Shown: positions 1 through 7,188 of the stretch, piece by piece
Layout: every line of letters begins with the position of its first letter
Numbering within the stretch: the first letter of the stretch is position 1
Assembly (NCBI GenBank): GCA_003171235.1
Contig: PMYM01000099.1
Span: 1 to 10,164 of the forward strand
Source: Phycisphaerales bacterium
GTDB lineage: Bacteria > Planctomycetota > Phycisphaerae > SM23-33
Reading direction: 5' to 3'
Length of the DNA: 10,164 nt
Position numbers and translations under genes: made by a program
Notes under the pieces: generated by a model
Database searches by the model: none
Told to the model about the DNA's origin: nothing
What the model saw: the letters and a program-made list of their open reading frames with translations, nothing else

Positions 1-24
1 ATGTGTCCGGACTGTTCACATGCT

Positions 25-135
25 TGCCCGACAATAAGCGGTGCCTGGCTCAGAGAGAAGTCGGGCAGGCATGCCCGACCTACAGACTCGCGCACGGCCG
101 AGACGGCCGTGCAACTCATGGGCAAGATGCCCATG
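25..135. repeat. Cluster of perfect palindromes downstream of tyrA
   Basis: Three perfect hairpins lie head to tail in the 142-base stretch at the left edge. The first pairs GTCGGGCA (60-67) with TGCCCGAC (72-79); an extra copy of TGCCCGAC at 25-32 could compete for the same arm. The second pairs GCACGGCCG (92-100) with CGGCCGTGC (104-112) around an AGA loop. The third pairs CATGGGCA (117-124) with TGCCCATG (128-135), again around AGA. The third starts only 8 bases past the tyrA stop codon, so on the minus strand these stems could end tyrA transcription. None has a clear U-tract, and their regularity looks more like dispersed palindromic repeats. I see no gene in 1-142. Confidence 0.7.
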
Positions 136-142
136 CCACTTT

Positions 143-1018
143 TCACTCCTGCCGGGCGCGGCGGCTGGCGACCAGTTCGTCGCGGCGGGTCTTGGCGGCC
201 TGGAGGTAGCGGGCGATGCCCGGCCCATCATCGCTGGCCAGCAGCCCACCCAGCCGCTTGAGCTGGCCTTGGGCGCGTTTCAGGCTGGCCAGCACGGCGG
301 CGCGGTTGGCCAGCAGGATCTGCCGCCACATTTGGGAATCGCCCGAGGCGATGCGGGTGGTGTCGAGGAACCCCGGCCCGGCAACCTTGAGACTCTCCTG
401 GTCCTGCAGGGCCACCAGCAGCGCCGCCAGCACGTGCGGCAGGTGAGACACGGCCGAGACCGCCCGGTCGTGCCGGGCTGGGCTCATCCGCAGCGTCACC
501 GCTCCCAGCGATTGCCAGAACTGCTCCACGCGGGCTGTCAAACCGGGCGAAGTCCTGGGTGTGGGCGTCAGTATGCAGGCAGCGTTGGCGAACAGGTCCG
601 CCCGGGCGAATTCCGGGCCCTTGCGTTCCCCGCCGGCCATGGGGTGGCTGCCCACAAACCGCGCCTTGGGCCCCAGGATGCGCGCCACCTGCCGCACTGC
701 CGGCCCCTTGACCGAGCCCACGTCCGTCAGCACCGCCCGGGCAGGCAGGCAATCAGCCATGCGACGGAGGTTGTCTTCGTAGGCTTCAAGCGGACTGGCC
801 AGCACGACCAGGTCGGCCCCGGCCAGGGCATCGGCGTAGTCCAGGCTGGCGCGGTCGATGGCCCCGATGGCCAAGGCCTTGTCCAGCGAACTGCGCCTGC
901 GCCCCAGGCCCACCACGCGCACCGACTCGTCAGCCGCCTTGGCCGCCAGACCCACCGACCCGCCCAGCAGGCCCACGCCGACGATCGTGATTTGCGAAAA
1001 ACCTTTCATGCCGGCCAT
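143..1018 (-). CDS. tyrA: Prephenate dehydrogenase (TyrA family)
   Basis: Cytoplasmic enzyme that oxidatively decarboxylates prephenate to 4-hydroxyphenylpyruvate (or arogenate to tyrosine) in tyrosine biosynthesis. The 291-residue product has the usual length of a monofunctional TyrA, with no chorismate mutase or ACT domain. The N-terminal Rossmann fold carries GVGLLGGS at residues 14-21. Family motifs follow: DVGSVKGP near 99-106, SHPMAGGE at 124-131 with H125, HDRAVSAVSHLPH at 183-195, and GFLDTTRIASGD at 217-228. The end of strand beta-2 reads GLGRRRSS instead of carrying an acidic residue, which hints at NADP preference (inference). ATG codons at 1018 and 1009 are both possible and neither has a clear Shine-Dalgarno sequence; 1009 (MKGFSQ) would give a product three residues shorter. 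It is transcribed away from the AAA gene, with no partner gene visible. Function is confident; prephenate versus arogenate use is not decided. Confidence 0.93.
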   Translation of the reverse strand: MAGMKGFSQITIVGVGLLGGSVGLAAKAADESVRVVGLGRRRSSLDKALAIGAIDRASLDYADALAGADLVVLASPLEAYEDNLRRMADCLPARAVLTDVGSVKGPAVRQVARILGPKARFVGSHPMAGGERKGPEFARADLFANAACILTPTPRTSPGLTARVEQFWQSLGAVTLRMSPARHDRAVSAVSHLPHVLAALLVALQDQESLKVAGPGFLDTTRIASGDSQMWRQILLANRAAVLASLKRAQGQLKRLGGLLASDDGPGIARYLQAAKTRRDELVASRRARQE

Positions 1019-1043
1019 AACTTAGCACAACCCGCCCGGCAGT

Positions 1044-1070
1044 TGTAGGGCGTGCAACTTTGTTGCACGC
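1044..1070 (-). repeat. Hairpin in the tyrA leader, followed by CCTACA
   Basis: On the minus strand GCGTGCAAC pairs with GTTGCACGC around a 3-base AAA loop (plus-strand arms 1050-1058 and 1062-1070). It is followed by CCTACA (plus-strand TGTAGG, 1044-1049), about 25 bases before the first possible tyrA start. The hairpin at 60-79 on the other side of tyrA is also followed by CCTACA, so the two look like members of one repeat class. It could also act as an attenuator-like leader element, but no leader peptide or U-tract supports that. Confidence 0.55.
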
Positions 1071-1290
1071 GCAATCCCCTCCGGCTCACCATTTCCGGCC
1101 GGAGCGGGAGCCCCGGCGACAAGTTCACCGGGTAAACGGAGGCAGGGCCGTGATGGGCCTGGGGATTGGTCCGGCCTGCCGTTGACATTTGCCTTAATTG
1201 CCATGCGGACAGCCCGCCCTCCGGTCAAACACTCCGCCTGGCAAAGGGTTACTATCCAGAGCCCAGCGCCGTCGGAAAAGTTCGCACAGG

Positions 1291-1319
1291 TTGCCCGCAT
1301 GCACCGCCGGCAGTAGCAT
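1291..1319 (+). promoter_or_regulatory. Weak candidate promoter of the AAA gene
   Basis: TTGCCC (1291-1296) and TAGCAT (1314-1319) are separated by 17 bases, and each matches four of six sigma-70 consensus positions. Transcription would start near 1326, just ahead of the ribosome-binding sequence at 1336-1342. The match is weak and could be chance. Confidence 0.25.
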
Positions 1320-1346
1320 ATAGCCGGCATTTGTGAAGGGAGCGGC

Positions 1347-2849
1347 ATGGCTGACCTTATGGAAGACATCAAGCTGCTGATACGCACCCGGCACGCCATC
1401 GTCACCATCGAGACGGTGGAGGAGAGTTTCGCCGCCCGCACGGTACGCGAGGCCGGGGGCGAGATGGGGCGGATGGTCCTGGAGTGGTCCATCAGCGACG
1501 GCCTGCGCTCCAGCATGCCCACCGCCGGCGACATGATCGGCGGCACCGATACCCTGCTGGGCGCCTTAAAGTACATGCGTTTCAACGATTCGCCCCACGT
1601 CTACACCCTCAAGGACGCCCTGCGGCACTTGTCCGACGCCAAGACCGAGCGCGTGCTGCGCGACATGGCCCTGGAGAGCACCGTCGGCGGGCGGACGGTC
1701 TTCATGATCGACCCGGGTGGCGAGTTGCCCCAGACCCTCCAGCCGCTGGCGGTGCCGTACGACCTGGCCCTGCCCGACCAGAAGGAGATCACGCAGATCG
1801 TCCGCCAGACGGCCAAGGAACTGACCCAGTACGGCAGTCTGCAGGTGGAACTCACCCGGCATGAGCAGGAGCAGTTCATCTCCAACCTGCGCGGACTGAC
1901 GCGACGCGAAGTTGCGCAGGTGGTGGCCGACGCCCTGCTGGGCAAGGGCAAGCTTTCGAGCGAGGACATCGCCCGGGCGGTCGAGGCCAAGCGCGCCCGC
2001 CTGCGGCAGACGGGGGTGCTGGATTACATACCGCCGCCCGAGACGCTGCCTTCCATCGGCGGCATGGACAACCTGCGGAAGTGGCTCTCCCGCCGGGCCG
2101 ACGCCTGGAGTTCACAGGCCAAAACCTTTGGCCTGGACCTGCCCAAGGGCATGCTCATGCTGGGCGTGCAGGGCTGCGGCAAGAGCCTCATGGCCCGCTT
2201 CGTGGCCGCCGAGTGGAAAATGCCCCTCCTGCGGCTGGACGTGGGCGCCCTGTACGACAAGTACGTGGGCGAGACCGAGCGCCACCTGCGGACGGCCTTT
2301 GCCGTGGCCTCGGCCATGGCCCCGTGCGTGCTGTGGATCGACGAGATCGAGAAGGCCTTCGCCGGCGCCGGGGCGGGGCCCGACGGCGCCCGCACTGACG
2401 GCGGGCTCTCGCAGCGGATGTTCGGCATGCTGCTGACCTGGATGCAGGACCACAAGGAGCCGGTCTTCATCGTGGCCACGGCCAACGACGTTTCCGCCCT
2501 GCCGCCCGAACTGATGCGCAAGGGGCGGTTCGACGAGATATTCTTCGTGGACCTGCCCGACGGCCCGGCCCGCCAGGACATCTTCATAATCCACCTTACC
2601 AAGCGCCAGCGCGACCCCAAGAAGTTCGACCTGGACGGGCTGGTGGCCTCCTCGGAGGGCTTCAGCGGGGCGGAGATCGAGCAGGCGGTGGTCTCGGCCC
2701 TGTATACCGCCTTCGCCGAAAAACGCGACCTGACCAGCAAAGACCTACTGGAGGAGTTGCAGGCCACCCGCCCGCTGTCGGTGGTCATGGCCGAGAAGGT
2801 AAGCACCCTCCGTGCCTGGGCCGCCGACCGCTGCGTAAGGGCGGATTGA
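1347..2849 (+). CDS. Ycf46-like AAA ATPase
   Basis: A 500-residue AAA-family ATPase. The N-terminal ~200 residues resemble the non-catalytic domain of Ycf46/Slr0374-type proteins (opening KLLIRTRHAIVTIET, and a Q/E-rich helical stretch near 145-220). A single AAA module follows: Walker A GVQGCGKS at 273-280 (K279), Walker B LWIDEIEKA at 329-337 (D332, E333), sensor 1 in ATAND (N380), and the finger motif MRKGRFDE with R391 and R394. The C-terminal helical lid spans roughly 425-500. All catalytic residues are present, so it should hydrolyse ATP, probably as a ring hexamer in the cytoplasm. No membrane segment or FtsH-type protease domain is seen. The start is backed by AAGGGAG four bases upstream. 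It is transcribed alone, so context gives no substrate. The family's molecular role is poorly defined; in cyanobacteria it has been linked to photosynthesis and carbon-supply regulation, which cannot be carried over here. Confidence 0.88.
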   Translation: MADLMEDIKLLIRTRHAIVTIETVEESFAARTVREAGGEMGRMVLEWSISDGLRSSMPTAGDMIGGTDTLLGALKYMRFNDSPHVYTLKDALRHLSDAKTERVLRDMALESTVGGRTVFMIDPGGELPQTLQPLAVPYDLALPDQKEITQIVRQTAKELTQYGSLQVELTRHEQEQFISNLRGLTRREVAQVVADALLGKGKLSSEDIARAVEAKRARLRQTGVLDYIPPPETLPSIGGMDNLRKWLSRRADAWSSQAKTFGLDLPKGMLMLGVQGCGKSLMARFVAAEWKMPLLRLDVGALYDKYVGETERHLRTAFAVASAMAPCVLWIDEIEKAFAGAGAGPDGARTDGGLSQRMFGMLLTWMQDHKEPVFIVATANDVSALPPELMRKGRFDEIFFVDLPDGPARQDIFIIHLTKRQRDPKKFDLDGLVASSEGFSGAEIEQAVVSALYTAFAEKRDLTSKDLLEELQATRPLSVVMAEKVSTLRAWAADRCVRAD

Positions 2850-2894
2850 AACGGGGCAGGCGCCCTTGACAAAGAAACGCACCTCGACCAGCAA

Positions 2895-2924
2895 AAAGCC
2901 CACGGCAGGCCTGCCGTGGGCTTT
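2895..2924. terminator. Bidirectional rho-independent terminator
   Basis: AAAGCCCACGGCAGG is followed immediately by its exact reverse complement, giving a perfect 15-bp-arm palindrome. It sits between the converging ends of the AAA gene (2849) and the sugar-nucleotide dehydrogenase (2951). Read on the minus strand the stem is followed by extra T residues (a run of five, 2893-2897 on the plus strand). Read on the plus strand the tail is only TTTAT. It should therefore stop both transcripts, probably more efficiently the minus-strand one. Confidence 0.9.
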
Positions 2925-2950
2925 ATAACTCCACACTTCGCACTTTCGCA

Positions 2951-4597
2951 TTACTTCTTCTTGGACCGCACCTCTTCCTTGATGCGCTGGATGTGCCCGC
3001 GGCCAAGGGCCTTGACCTCGCAGCCCAGCTCGAAGTAGCGGCGAATCTTGTCGTCGGCGAGCACGCCGAAGCAGTCGATCACGGCGATGGGGCCGCCGGC
3101 CCACTTGACCACCTCGTCGGGCGAGAGCTGCAGGTAGGGGGCGTGGCGAACGGCCAGCACCAGGGCGTCAACGCCCTTCAGGGCCGCGGCCAGGTCCTTC
3201 TGCACGCGAATGTTGACCAGGTCATCCTGGTTGCGGAAGAATCGCGCCCAGGAGTGGCCGGGGGCGGGGTAGGTATCCTGCTGCTCCAGTTCGTACCAGT
3301 GGTCCACGTACGGGTCGTGCACGCCCAGCTCGGCCCCCATCTCGGTAAGCTTGCGGACGACCATCTCGCTGCCGGAGTAGCGCGTGTCGCCCACGTCCTC
3401 GCGGTAGCTCGCGCCGGCCAAAAGCACCTTGCTGCCGGCGATGTACTTGCCCATGTTGCGCAGGGCGTCGCGCGCCAGCTCGGCCGCGTGCAGCCCGCGC
3501 GTGTCGTTGATGTCGATGGCCGTGGGCGTGAGCTTGAAGACGCTGTCCTGGTCCTCAAAGCCCAGTATGTGCTTGTACGCCCAGTAGCCCAGCCCGCCGT
3601 CCTTGGGCAGGCAGTAGCCGCCGATGCCCGGGCCGGGGAAGATCATGTTGCTGTGCGTGGGCCGCATCTTGATGGCGTTGACCACCTTGATGATGTCCAC
3701 GCCGTTGCGCTCGGCGAAGAGGCTCCACTCGTTCATGAAGGCCAGGATGGTGGCCCGGTAGCTGTTCTCGACGATCTTGGTGGTCTCGCTCTCGATGGGC
3801 CGGTCCATCACCGTCAGCGGGAACTGCTCGGTGTTGAGCACCTGGGTGAGGAACTTGACCACCCGCTGGCGAGCCTTGGGGCTGCAGCCCGAGCAGACGC
3901 GCCAGAAGTCGCGGATACTGGAGACGTACTGCCTGCCGGGCATGACGCGCTCGAAGGAATGGGCCAAGAGCGGCGCCGACTTGATGCCGCGGGCGGCGAA
4001 GGCCTTCTTCATGATGGGGTAGGCCACGAACTCGGTGGTGCCGGGGGCCACGGTGGTCTCGATCAGCACCAGGCAGTTGGGCTGGATCTTCTCGCCGATG
4101 GTCTTCATGGTCGCTTCCAGGGCGGCCATGTCGGCCTCGCCGTCCTTCATGTTGCCCAGGGCGTGCTTGGTGTAGTCGCACTGGACGTCGACCACGACGC
4201 AGTCGGCCAGTTTCAGGGCGTCGGGGTTGTAGGTGGCGATGAGGGTTTTCTTGTCCTTGACGCAGCGGGCGATCATGGGATCGACCTCGGGGTCCTCGGC
4301 CTTGACGGGCGACTGGCCGCGGTTGAGCAGGGGTATCTTCCAGTAGCTCCGCGAACTGGGTCGCTGGCAGCCGATGACGAACTTGGCGGGTTTGCCGGTC
4401 TTCTTGTCGGTGGTGTCGGCGATGATGGCGGCCATCACCGCCCCGACGAACCCTACGCCCATGACCACCACCACCTCCTTGCCTTGCTTGCGGGCGGCGT
4501 CGGAGAGGGCCTGGACGCGGGAGAATTCGGCGGCGTACTCGCCCTTTTCGGGGATGGCGAATTTCTCGCCGGAGGGATCGACTGAATACTGTGCCAT
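2951..4597 (-). CDS. Nucleotide-sugar dehydrogenase (UDP-glucose/GDP-mannose dehydrogenase family)
   Basis: Cytoplasmic enzyme expected to oxidise a UDP- or GDP-sugar to the uronate in two NAD(P)-dependent steps, for polysaccharide or envelope glycan synthesis. The 548-residue product has a Rossmann motif GVGFVG at 47-52 and a substrate loop LLNRGQSPV at 90-98. The family segment IETTVAPGTTE spans 179-189. Catalytic positions match the Streptococcus UDP-glucose dehydrogenase pattern: K274, N278, C329 in GGYCLPKD, and D333. The C-terminal UDP-binding domain covers about 385-540. It is longer than the usual 390-450 residues because of a ~43-residue N-terminal extension and insertions. Strand beta-2 ends VIGCQRPSSR rather than with the usual acidic residue. 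The start at 4597 has AGGAGAA three bases upstream. A longer frame opening at 4699 is unlikely because it would include the promoter. No glycosyltransferase or epimerase is adjacent, so the exact substrate cannot be named. Confidence 0.87.
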   Translation of the reverse strand: MAQYSVDPSGEKFAIPEKGEYAAEFSRVQALSDAARKQGKEVVVVMGVGFVGAVMAAIIADTTDKKTGKPAKFVIGCQRPSSRSYWKIPLLNRGQSPVKAEDPEVDPMIARCVKDKKTLIATYNPDALKLADCVVVDVQCDYTKHALGNMKDGEADMAALEATMKTIGEKIQPNCLVLIETTVAPGTTEFVAYPIMKKAFAARGIKSAPLLAHSFERVMPGRQYVSSIRDFWRVCSGCSPKARQRVVKFLTQVLNTEQFPLTVMDRPIESETTKIVENSYRATILAFMNEWSLFAERNGVDIIKVVNAIKMRPTHSNMIFPGPGIGGYCLPKDGGLGYWAYKHILGFEDQDSVFKLTPTAIDINDTRGLHAAELARDALRNMGKYIAGSKVLLAGASYREDVGDTRYSGSEMVVRKLTEMGAELGVHDPYVDHWYELEQQDTYPAPGHSWARFFRNQDDLVNIRVQKDLAAALKGVDALVLAVRHAPYLQLSPDEVVKWAGGPIAVIDCFGVLADDKIRRYFELGCEVKALGRGHIQRIKEEVRSKKK

Positions 4598-4632
4598 GGG
4601 TTCTCCTGGTTTTTCGGGTTCAACGGCCGGGC

Positions 4633-4661
4633 ATTGTAGACGAATCTGGGGCTGACGACAA
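4633..4661 (-). promoter_or_regulatory. Sigma-70-type promoter of the nucleotide-sugar dehydrogenase
   Basis: On the minus strand TTGTCG (4661-4656) and TACAAT (4638-4633) are separated by exactly 17 bases. They match four and five of six consensus positions. Transcription would begin near 4627, giving a leader of about 30 bases that contains the AGGAGAA ribosome-binding sequence (4601-4607). This placement also supports 4597 as the true start codon. Confidence 0.6.
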
Positions 4662-4734
4662 AGAGACTTCGGCTTTCCGGCCATGCCGGTTAAATGCATT
4701 TATCTGTAACCGCCAGGCCCTGAGGGCTCACTAT

Positions 4735-4757
4735 GCTGGCAGGACTGGCTTGCCAGC
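4735..4757 (+). other. Hairpin before the exported-protein gene
   Basis: GCTGGCA (4735-4741) pairs with TGCCAGC (4751-4757) around a 9-base loop, ending 10 bases before the GGGAG ribosome-binding sequence. It could be a leader structure or another small dispersed palindrome. Nothing else in the 181-base divergent spacer supports a plus-strand promoter. Confidence 0.4.
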
Positions 4758-4778
4758 CGGCCCGCTGGGAGAAGAGCC

Positions 4779-7166
4779 ATGAGACAAACGATGAAGAGCG
4801 CGATACTTGCGGCGGTGCTGGTGCTGGCCGGCCAGGGGGCCTGGGGCCAGGTTCCCCCCGACAGCCAGTTGGCCGCCGTCCCCCCTGCCCAGTGGGCCGA
4901 CCCCGTCGACGGCATCTACAACGCCCAGGACGACCAGCAGGCCATTGCCGCCTACCAATCCGCCCCGGACAAGACCGACCTGGAACTCAACCAGGCCTTC
5001 GTGCAAAGGTTGGTGGAGCTGGGAATGCCCGAGAAGGCCCTGGACCAGGCCAAGATCGTCCTTGCCGCATCGCCGGCTGACGGCCTGGCTTCTGCCGTCA
5101 TCGCCTTCAACGACGCCCGCCTGGGCAACATGGCCGAGGCCGTCGCCGGCATTACCCTGGCCGCCAGAAGCTTGCCTGACGATGAGTTCGTGGTCCGCAC
5201 CGCCGCCCAGCTTGCCGCCTGGCTGGACCAGAGGCCCGCCGGCGTCCAGATTCACGACGCGGTGGTCGAGGCCTTTGACGAGATGCGCCAGAAACTGGCC
5301 GGCCAGAAGACCTTCGCCGATGCCTACACCGAGGCTCAAACGGCATACAAGGAATTGGCCGCCGCCCAGGCGCAAACGGCCCCCGTCGCCGGCGCCTATG
5401 ACCAGGCCGCCCCGGCCCCGGTCGCCCCGGCCCCGGTGGACTATAGCACGCCCCCCGTCACCGTCGTCAATGACACCTACGTCTATGACACTGTTTATCA
5501 GAATTACTACCTGCCGCAATGGTACAGCTCCTGCATGATGTTGCCGGCCGCCCCGGCCTACGGCTATGCTCTCCCCGCCTACGACATCTTCGGCTGGGGA
5601 ATGTTCTATGGCGGGGGCGGCTGGTCGTCGGGCTACGGATATGGCTACGGCGATTATTGGACGCCGGGCCTGGTGGTCTTCGTGGGGCACTTCCATCACG
5701 GCGGGGTGTACATCGGCCATTGCGGCCATCATGAAGTGATCGTTGACCGCGGCCGGGACATCTATGTCGGCCATACCCGCACCGAGTATGTCGGCCGGAA
5801 TCGCAACGTGATCATCGAAGACGCCCACCGCGTCCACCGCGGCGATGACGGGCGGCGCGTGGCCGATGCCCGCCCGCAACGGCTGGAAATCGCCGGCGGG
5901 CGCGTGGTTGACCGCACTCCGCGAATCAATGACCTGCTGGCCCGCCCAACCCACGACCGCAGCGACCGGCTGGCCCAACAGGACCGCAGCCTCGGCCAGA
6001 CCCCGCGGCAGACCATTTCCAACAGGACCGCCACCCTCAGCGGCCCTGTCCGGCCTCAACCGCTTGGCACTGACGCGACTGGAAGAACTCCGACCCGTAC
6101 TACCGCCGTCAATCCTGCCCCTACCGACATTCGTAACCGGCGAGAGGCCGTTGACACCCGCACGCCCGTGCTTGCCACCCCGACCAAGCCGGATAGCCGC
6201 ATCACGGTTGGTCAGCCCCAGCCTATCACGCGCACCCGCCGCGATGCCGCCGACGGCACACGGACAGCCCTTACGGACCGACCGCGAGCGACCAGCATCC
6301 TGCCTGCCGCCGGCCCGGTCCGCAGCGACGCCCCCGTCGCCGTCCGCACACCGTCTTCCGGCGGCAGGAGCGATATCGCTCTGGCCACGCCGGCGCCGGC
6401 AGTCACCGCCCGGCCGGAGACCCCCGATGTCACCATCATCCCCGGCCCGCGAAGCGATACCTCTGTGGGCCGATCGAACGACACCCCAAGGACCAGGACC
6501 GCGACTGACCGCCCGACGGGCATTGCCGACAGACCTTCACCCCCCGTCACCACAGTGGTCAATCCCAATGCCCCGGCGGCCCGGCCACAGATTCAACTCC
6601 CGCCGACGGATGTGGCCTCGACCGACAGAACCCGCACGCGCACGCGGGTTGAGATTCCCGACTGGGCCCGGCCCGGCGCCCAGCCCGCCCCGGCTGCCCC
6701 TTCGGTCCGCCAGCCTGCTCCGCCGGCCACCGTCATAACGCCTTATGTCGATACGCCGCCCCCGGCAGTCCGTCCCACCGCGCCCCAGCCGATGCCTTCG
6801 GTCCGAAACGTGCCGATCTATTCCCCGCCAGCGCCCGATAGGGTGATGCCGTCAACCCCGTCGGCTCCGCCAATGCGCGTGTCGCGCCCGGTCATCGACG
6901 CCCCCGCTCCGGCCAGCCCGGCGCCCCGGGCGCCCTCCCGCTCGGCCGACGTGGACGTTTCACCCCGTGCCAGCCGGTCGGATAGCTACGCCAGCCCGGC
7001 GCCCCGGGCGCCCTCCCGCTCGGTTGACGTGGACGTTTCACCCCGTGCCAGCCGGTCGGATAGCTCCGCCGGCCCGACGGCCGGACGCGACGGCCCCGTC
7101 GGCGCCGCGCCTTCGAGCGATTCATCCGACCGCGCCGACCGCATGGACCAGCACCGCGGCCGGTAA
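4779..7166 (+). CDS. Exported low-complexity protein with TPR-like N-terminal segment
   Basis: I do not recognise a family for this 795-residue protein. Residues 1-23 form a signal peptide (charged start, hydrophobic core AAVLVLAG, AWG before a likely cut at 23/24), so it should leave the cytoplasm; no lipobox is seen. Residues ~64-152 are amphipathic helices with TPR-like spacing (LVELGMPEKALDQAKIVL, then ARLGNMAEAVAGI). An Ala/Pro linker (about 197-222) leads to a Tyr/Gly-rich block (about 238-295, including GYGYGYGDYW) and a His/Gly-rich block (303-319, GHFHHGGVYIGHCGHH) that might bind metal. From about 345 to the end the chain is rich in Arg, Pro, Thr and Asp and looks disordered. It carries two 26-residue repeats at 712-763. 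Ribosome-binding sequence GGGAG lies seven bases before the ATG. A surface or periplasmic scaffolding role is possible but not shown. Confidence 0.8.
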   Translation: MRQTMKSAILAAVLVLAGQGAWGQVPPDSQLAAVPPAQWADPVDGIYNAQDDQQAIAAYQSAPDKTDLELNQAFVQRLVELGMPEKALDQAKIVLAASPADGLASAVIAFNDARLGNMAEAVAGITLAARSLPDDEFVVRTAAQLAAWLDQRPAGVQIHDAVVEAFDEMRQKLAGQKTFADAYTEAQTAYKELAAAQAQTAPVAGAYDQAAPAPVAPAPVDYSTPPVTVVNDTYVYDTVYQNYYLPQWYSSCMMLPAAPAYGYALPAYDIFGWGMFYGGGGWSSGYGYGYGDYWTPGLVVFVGHFHHGGVYIGHCGHHEVIVDRGRDIYVGHTRTEYVGRNRNVIIEDAHRVHRGDDGRRVADARPQRLEIAGGRVVDRTPRINDLLARPTHDRSDRLAQQDRSLGQTPRQTISNRTATLSGPVRPQPLGTDATGRTPTRTTAVNPAPTDIRNRREAVDTRTPVLATPTKPDSRITVGQPQPITRTRRDAADGTRTALTDRPRATSILPAAGPVRSDAPVAVRTPSSGGRSDIALATPAPAVTARPETPDVTIIPGPRSDTSVGRSNDTPRTRTATDRPTGIADRPSPPVTTVVNPNAPAARPQIQLPPTDVASTDRTRTRTRVEIPDWARPGAQPAPAAPSVRQPAPPATVITPYVDTPPPAVRPTAPQPMPSVRNVPIYSPPAPDRVMPSTPSAPPMRVSRPVIDAPAPASPAPRAPSRSADVDVSPRASRSDSYASPAPRAPSRSVDVDVSPRASRSDSSAGPTAGRDGPVGAAPSSDSSDRADRMDQHRGR
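6913..7068 (+). repeat. Two 78-bp tandem repeats inside the exported-protein gene
   Basis: Units 6913-6990 and 6991-7068 differ at only three of 78 positions (CC to TT inside GGCCGAC, and A to C in the last codon). Each encodes 26 residues that include SPAPRAPSRS and DVDVSPRASRSDS. The unit length is a multiple of three, so copy-number change keeps the frame. Two of the three differences change the protein (Ala/Val and Tyr/Ser). Confidence 0.95.
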
Positions 7167-7188
7167 GTTGCCCGCTGCACCAGGCCCA

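Larger units (their letters stand above)
1019..1346. other. Divergent gene-free spacer between tyrA and the AAA gene
   Basis: These 328 bases hold no plausible gene; open frames here run into coding sequence on the opposite strand. The tyrA side has a perfect hairpin at 1050-1070 and a smaller one pairing ACAAC (1027-1031) with GTTGT (1042-1046). A further 7-bp stem pairs CTCCGGC (1079-1085) with GCCGGAG (1098-1104). An isolated TTGACA at 1182-1187 has no convincing -10 box at the right distance. The AAA gene side ends in the ribosome-binding sequence AAGGGAG at 1336-1342. Confidence 0.6.

Noticed and set aside
41..1048. 335-codon plus-strand frame opposite tyrA
   Set aside because: Gln/His/Arg/Gly-rich shadow of tyrA with no domain.
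1182..1187. Perfect TTGACA as -35 box of the AAA gene
   Set aside because: No acceptable -10 hexamer lies 16-18 bases downstream, and the site is about 160 bases from the start codon.
2993..4585. 530-codon open frame on the plus strand opposite the nucleotide-sugar dehydrogenase
   Set aside because: The product is Val/Gly/His/Asp-rich without family motifs, while the minus strand encodes a complete enzyme with catalytic residues. High GC keeps antisense frames open.
4598..4699. Upstream in-frame start at 4699 for the nucleotide-sugar dehydrogenase
   Set aside because: The extra 34 residues have no family similarity and cover the TTGTCG/TACAAT promoter; 4597 has its own AGGAGAA.
4731..6059. 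442-codon minus-strand frame opposite the exported-protein gene
   Set aside because: No recognisable motif and biased composition; the plus strand has a signal peptide, ribosome-binding sequence and coherent blocks.
5845..6738. 297-codon frame overlapping the exported-protein gene in another plus frame
   Set aside because: Low-complexity Pro/Arg/Ser product starting inside the gene, explained by GC-rich repeats in the true frame.
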